Below are positions 59,590 to 64,000 of a stretch of 64,000 nucleotides of DNA, piece by piece. The DNA is taken from assembly GCA_963932465.1 (NCBI GenBank), contig OZ010798.1, forward strand, positions 17,096,981-17,160,980, read 5' to 3'. The DNA is from Maratus speciosus (Eukaryota > Arthropoda > Arachnida > Araneae > Salticidae). Position 1 is the first letter of the stretch. Every line of letters begins with the position of its first letter. A program made the position numbers and the translations under genes. Below the pieces are notes generated by a model, which saw only the letters and a program-made list of their open reading frames with translations, made no database searches and was not told the DNA's origin.

Positions 59590-60040
59590 GCAGGAGTTTT
59601 TTTCGCAACTCTCTGACAAAAATCACGTTTTTTCCGTAATACTTTGACGATTTTTTTTTTCCGTAACCGTTTGATGAAATGTGCGAGTTTTTGTTTTTCA
59701 ATACTTTGTTGAAATGTATCTATTTTCGTGATCCTTTGATGAAATGTGTGTTTTTTACTAGATTCTTTGACTGAATTTCTTTTTTCTGCAATCTTTTGAC
59801 GAAATTTGTATTTTTCCAAGATCTTTTGATGGAATTCCTGTTTTTTCTGCGATCGTTTGACGAATCTGGCCTTTTTTCACGATCTTTAGACAAAATGTGC
59901 AGCCTCTGCTATCATTTGGTGTAATTCATGTTTTTTTTTTTTTTTTTTTTTTTGCAGTCCTAAGACAAAATAGGCAATTTTTTTTGTGACCGATTGATGA
60001 AATTTATTTTTTTCTGTGACCGTTTGTGGAAATTCACATT
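59590..60040 (+). repeat. ~30-bp minisatellite, locus 2
   Basis: Diverged copies of ATCTTTTGACGAAATTTGTA and T runs, the same unit as at 5205-5625 and on the same strand, about 54 kb away. The minus-strand frames here (to 59819) show a lysine-rich 10-residue period that only reflects the DNA repeat. A poly-T interrupts it at 59933-59953. Confidence 0.75.
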
Positions 60041-60309
60041 TTATTATGTCCGAATTGTTGGACTATGGACTGATGCCTGATTTTTTTATTTTCTCAACCG
60101 AATGCTTAATTTTTCAGAAAATTCGGAACAGAATAATCCCTGGGTTGGGAATGTCATGTTTAGAATTCACGCCCCTTTCTGATGTGGCGAAAAAATACCC
60201 GGAAATAAAACACTTGGTATTGATTTTGACATGCAGGGTGGAACTTTTTTGGAAGTAGGTGATGCTTTCTTGGGATTTTTTTTTTTTGAAAATTTCATTT
60301 TTTTTTTTT

Positions 60310-60522
60310 GGTACTTTTTAGTTATCTCATGTCGACCAATTTCGCCAAATTATGCACATTGACATAATTTTTATTTTAAATAACGAAAGAGCAAATAAAT
60401 TAGTAAAATATTAATAAATAAACAAATAAAATGTCGAATTAATGGTTTTATTGGCCATTATTGACATTTAATCTTACAATTTGGCAACAGTAATTTGGTC
60501 GATGGGATAACTAAGAAGTACC
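60310..60522. mobile_element. GGTACT-ended MITE, compact copy
   Basis: Ends GGTACTTTTTAGTTATCTCA and GATGGGATAACTAAGAAGTACC are inverse over ~30 bp, including GTCGACCAA / TTGGTCGA. It is the 213-bp counterpart of 23949-25018. Its terminal GGTACTTTTTRGTTA also resembles the microsatellite-loop MITE at 32419, suggesting related transposases. Confidence 0.8.
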
Positions 60523-61432
60523 TTTTTTTTAACAAAAGGTGTGTGTGGGGGGAGGGGGAGAGCGTTATCAAGAAAAGTGGATAAACGGGATATTACGGTA
60601 TACCAAAAAACCATGTTAAGTACCTGTAGTTTAGCTATAATATTTTATACATAATTTTAAATGTATACAGTAGTCTCAAAAACCTTCTCTGTATAAAACT
60701 TTGTTTTTTAAATTGTACTTTGACACCATAATTATTATTAAAGTTATTCTTTTATTTTAACATGCTGTCAAAAAAATCTCCCCAACAGTGGTAAGTTTAA
60801 CTGAATTTTTGTTGTTGTTGTTGTTTCTTCTAAAAAATATACGATCATGTGAGCATGTATTTATTATAATATTTAAATTATTATATTTTATTATTATTTA
60901 ATACAGTATAATATTTTTCTTAGAATAGTAATAGTTTTGGTTTTAAACATAATTATGAATTGTCAGTTTGGAATATTTTGATATTTTAAAAAAAGAAAGT
61001 TTGCTTTGTTATGAAAACTGGTTTTTTTTTTCGATAATTTTAAAAATGTTTCTGTTGTCAGAAATTCAACCTAAGTTTAGAGAATAGACTTCGTTTTAAA
61101 ATATATTATTTTATAATTTAAACATTATGAAATGTTTTTTTTTTCTGGCATTTTTCACATGAATTTGAGTACTGATATAGTACTTGAATTTGAGTACTGC
61201 AATATTATTTATGGATATCCCAAATTAACATATGTATAGAAAATTACAATATCATACCAGCCAAAAAGCAATGACTATTAAAATGCTTATGTCAAAGATT
61301 TGTTTTGTTTTTTTCAGTCGTGTGACTATTGAAATTTTCTATTATACATTTTACCTGCCAAATACATTTAATTCGACTTGTATTCTTTTTCAGCTCGAAT
61401 AAATCTTTTTTTTAATGTTGGAAATTTTTTAT
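60523..61432. other. AT-rich, no gene recognised
   Basis: Holds a G-rich tract at 60542-60562, a (GTT)n tract near 60810 and AT-rich DNA. 60041-60309 likewise has no recognisable exon. Confidence 0.5.
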
Positions 61433-61440
61433 GTTATGAC

Positions 61441-61607
61441 CAGGGGTGTAAAAGTGTAGGTGCCCAACGCGTCTCTCACCTCTAAATTTTATTAGTTTTC
61501 TTCGTTTAAATTTTATTAGCATTCTTACAAAAAATTTAGACGAAAAATAATGAGTAAAATTTATTGATGAGAGACTGCCTGCTGGTGCCTAGATTTTTAC
61601 ACCCCTG
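61441..61607. mobile_element. hAT-type MITE, 167 bp
   Basis: Ends CAGGGGTGTAAAAGTGTAGG and GCCTAGATTTTTACACCCCTG are inverse, with TCTCTCA / TGAGAGA continuing the pairing. The flanks GTTATGAC (61433-61440) and GTTATGGC (61608-61615) match at 7 of 8. Confidence 0.85.
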
Positions 61608-62514
61608 GTTATGGCTATGAGCTTTATTTCGAACGTAAACATTCTGAAACATGTTTTGATTTTTAATATTTAAATTCTAGGTGTGTTTCTATTCTATCAA
61701 CACCATTGTACCAAGCATGATAGTTGGTGCCATATAGAAAAAAAACTGTTGGTATAAAAGTGATGATTTAAAAGATACACTGTTTCAAACTTTCACACTA
61801 TTTTACTATATCAACACAAATATATACTTACAATAAAAGAACAAATGAATATTATACAATAAAGTAAAACTAGGTTTTAAATTCAGTCATGAAGTTATAA
61901 ATGTCTCTTAGCATTGTTTGTAGCAAACATTTGATTTTTTTTAAATATATATATAAAGACGTCACACGATTTCAATGCGATAAAATTGTAAACAATGACA
62001 TATATTGCTTTTGTTATAGCATTTTGTGATGATCTGTATTCTCTTAATAGACTGGGTATGATATTCAGCACCAACAAAATTGTATCTAATTAGACTGAAA
62101 TGTTCATAGTCGGTATCTCCAGGGGTCAATGCAGTTTTTAAGGGCTTATTTTATGAAAAGTAAAAGTTACTTTCATGAAATCTGTTTAATTTTTTTTTGT
62201 GAAAAATAACATTTTTTAACGAAATATGAAATCTAGTTACATAAATTTGAACCAATAATTTAATAATAATAGCTTATTTAAGTTCTTATGCTAAAGTTTT
62301 TCTTTCTGGCAAACTTTTTTTGTTTGTAAATTATAACCCAAGAAAATGGCATGGTTTGCAATAAAAATCTGTTGCATGGATAGGATTGTGATAGCATACA
62401 TTTTGGCAAGGTGTTTCTTTGTATAACAGAAAAGTGTGAAACTCGTTTAGTATTATTTAAGATATTTGTTATAGTTTTTTATGTTTATAAAAAATATAAT
62501 TATAATAGAATAGC

Positions 62515-62640
62515 ACCCCACCTGTCTTTTGGTTTATATAATAGCACCCCTCTGGCCCCTCTTTCAAAAAATTAGCACCCATCTTGCCACTCATCCAAAA
62601 AATTTGCACCCTTCTTGTCTCTCAGTTGACAAAATCTTCC
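62515..62640 (+). repeat. ~45-bp AGCACCC tandem repeat
   Basis: AGCACCCCACCTGTCTTTTG, AGCACCCCTCTGGCCCCTCT, AGCACCCATCTTGCCACTCA and TGCACCCTTCTTGTCTCTCA head four units; three of them continue with CAAAAAATT-like tails. The C-rich strand is constant. 61616-62514 is otherwise AT-rich without features. Confidence 0.7.
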
Positions 62641-62881
62641 CTTTCTCTTTTTAGCATTAAAACAATTGTTTGCATAATAAAAACTGAAGTGCCCTAAGCA
62701 ATCCGTAAAATTCCGTAAAAATTTTAATTCATCATATATTGGTGATCAGTACATTATAGTAGACACAATTCATTAATGATTCATTAAATTAAAAATAGAT
62801 GATCCTGCTTTATTTTGTATAATGTGAGTGTAATGTATTGATGCTCAATTTATTAATTTTATTTCTAATAAAAGGAGAAAG

Positions 62882-63133
62882 ATGATGAATTGTAATTATA
62901 TAATGGTTATATATATCATGGAAGACGGTAGTATTCCGAGTGACGCAGCCTTAAGCCTAAAATCGTATCGTATCATATCGTGTAGAATTCGTAGATGGCG
63001 GAACTCATATATACAGCTAACTCGACATCAAAGAAAACGCGAAAAGCCGCCTTTTAATAACTCAGCAGATATAGGTCCTATTGTTCTGAATTTTGTAGAA
63101 CAGTCTTATATCTGCAGTCTAATCGTATACTGA
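62882..63133 (+). CDS. Weak open frame, unknown product
   Basis: An 83-codon frame with an internal ATG (62918) giving MEDGSIPSDAALSLKSYRII, then a basic stretch RRWRNSYIQLTRHQRKREKP. It ends inside an imperfect hairpin (63065-63114, CAGATATA..TATATCTG with GTTCT..AGAAC). No family recognised. It could be chance or repeat-derived. Confidence 0.15.
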   Translation: MMNCNYIMVIYIMEDGSIPSDAALSLKSYRIISCRIRRWRNSYIQLTRHQRKREKPPFNNSADIGPIVLNFVEQSYICSLIVY

Positions 63134-63375
63134 AAATTTTACATTTCTACATGCAGTATATTTTGACATCTAAATAGCCATTTTTAAAGTGAAAACGTTG
63201 GTATGGTATCGAAAAAGTTCCTAAAACGGTTCTAACGATTTTCTTCAAATACATATATAATATAAATCTGATTAATACGAGGTGAGTAACACTTTTCTTT
63301 TTTCTGGGAAAACTCGTTTTATTTTAAAAATCGTTATTTTAAAAAATCGCTTTTTTTTTACTTTTCTCGTCTGTG

Positions 63376-63430
63376 ATTGGTGAATAGGTTTGACGTCACT
63401 TCGTATGTAGGAGGAGTCTTAATCCATCTG
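63376..63430. promoter_or_regulatory. CRE-like plus CCAAT cluster
   Basis: ATTGG (63376-63380), then TGACGTCA (63391-63398), in a locally less AT-rich stretch. It repeats the motif pair at 16368-16397 in opposite order. No TATA box or exon follows within the window. 63431-64000 is AT-rich, with poly-T and a 14-G run near 63955, and no gene. Confidence 0.25.
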
Positions 63431-64000
63431 CTGTGGGCAAAATTTACAAAGTCATTTTAGGTATTCTAAGTTGAGTTAACAATCTGAATGTAGGCAGTAA
63501 ATCTTGTTTTTTTTTAAATATTAAAATTTTAAATGTTAATTATTATGTGTTTTAAAATATTAAATATATTAAATGAAATTTCGATTGATATTATCTTTCT
63601 CTTTTGTTATGAAGAAATTATTATTTCATATTACTGCTTTTTGTCGAAAAAATATTTAGATTCATTTTTAAAAAAGGGGAAATTTTTTTTAATTATATGT
63701 ATTCAATATAATTGTTATTTATAATTTTTTTTTTCAATTTTCAAAAAAATTATTTTCAATTTCTTGTTTATGAGCGTAGTTCGCATCTTGAATCGTTTAT
63801 TGAATCCATAAGATTGAATCTTGTTGAACTGAATCCTAAACCACGTTTGTTTGTTTACTTGTTAACGGGCAGAAATTCTCTATAATGATGGATTTTGTGA
63901 TTAAATTCGTCGTTTTCTTATCGATTCGTTGTTGCGTAGCGACAGATATTTATTGGGGGGGGGGGGGATTAAAAAATTTCCCAACTTGAAACAAACTAAT

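Noticed and set aside
59547..59819. Lysine-rich 90-residue protein with 10-residue repeats
   Set aside because: The periodicity comes from the underlying ~30-bp minisatellite, which is non-coding in the same form at 5205-5625.

Overview
This is an AT-rich (about 70% A+T by eye), intron/intergenic-type eukaryotic window with no intact protein-coding gene. It looks metazoan, most likely arthropod: the pogo/Tigger, hAT, Tc1/mariner and piggyBac transposons, a tRNA-derived SINE and a Penelope-type hammerhead motif all fit, but I cannot name a taxon from the sequence alone. The window is best read as layers of transposons inserted into each other, plus several satellite and minisatellite blocks.

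Region by region. 1.35-3.7 kb: a GGGGCTGT-ended element carrying a pogo-type MITE, then a hAT-like element built around a foldback. 5.2 kb and 59.6 kb: two loci of the same ~30-bp minisatellite. 8.5-15.3 kb: three tandem copies of a ~620-bp unit. The first is split by a 1.1-kb element and the third by a hAT with a perfect 8-bp duplication, which itself holds a palindromic Tc1-like MITE; the third copy also abuts a second hAT with a broken transposase. 16.3 kb: a GC/CpG-rich island with a CRE-like TGACGTCA. 20.5-21.6 kb: a diverged tandem array. 21.96-22.43 kb: a near-perfect 231-bp-arm palindrome with an outward-facing TATA box and a hammerhead-ribozyme-like core in each arm. 23.2-25.8 kb: a foldback MITE split by a mariner fragment, a GGTACT-ended element split by another MITE, and a pogo deletion derivative. 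26.7-31.0 kb: two CAGG/TAGG-ended elements, the second a 2.46-kb hAT with a perfect 8-bp duplication. 33.7-38.9 kb: a 5.25-kb hAT with a perfect TTGGCAAG duplication that holds a tandem array, another hAT, a SINE and a Tc1/mariner pseudogene; the related uninterrupted copy at 47.85 kb looks like its empty site. 40.3-47.0 kb: a ~146/145-bp dimeric satellite of about 46 monomers. 49.7-52.2 kb: a nearly complete Tigger/pogo element whose transposase is cut by a 220-bp piggyBac-type MITE in a TTAA. 52.2-54.6 kb: tandem repeats and a Tc1 transposase remnant. 55.2-56.3 kb: a second pogo derivative keeping only the N-terminal helix-turn-helix. The rest to 64 kb is AT-rich sequence with small MITEs and a few weak exon candidates.

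No genes work together here in a pathway sense. What can be reconstructed is order of events: nested insertions, duplicated target sites and empty-site paralogues date many elements relative to each other. The strongest non-routine signals are the promoter/hammerhead palindrome, the 5.25-kb composite hAT with its empty-site copy, the piggyBac MITE inside Tigger, and the higher-order satellite.
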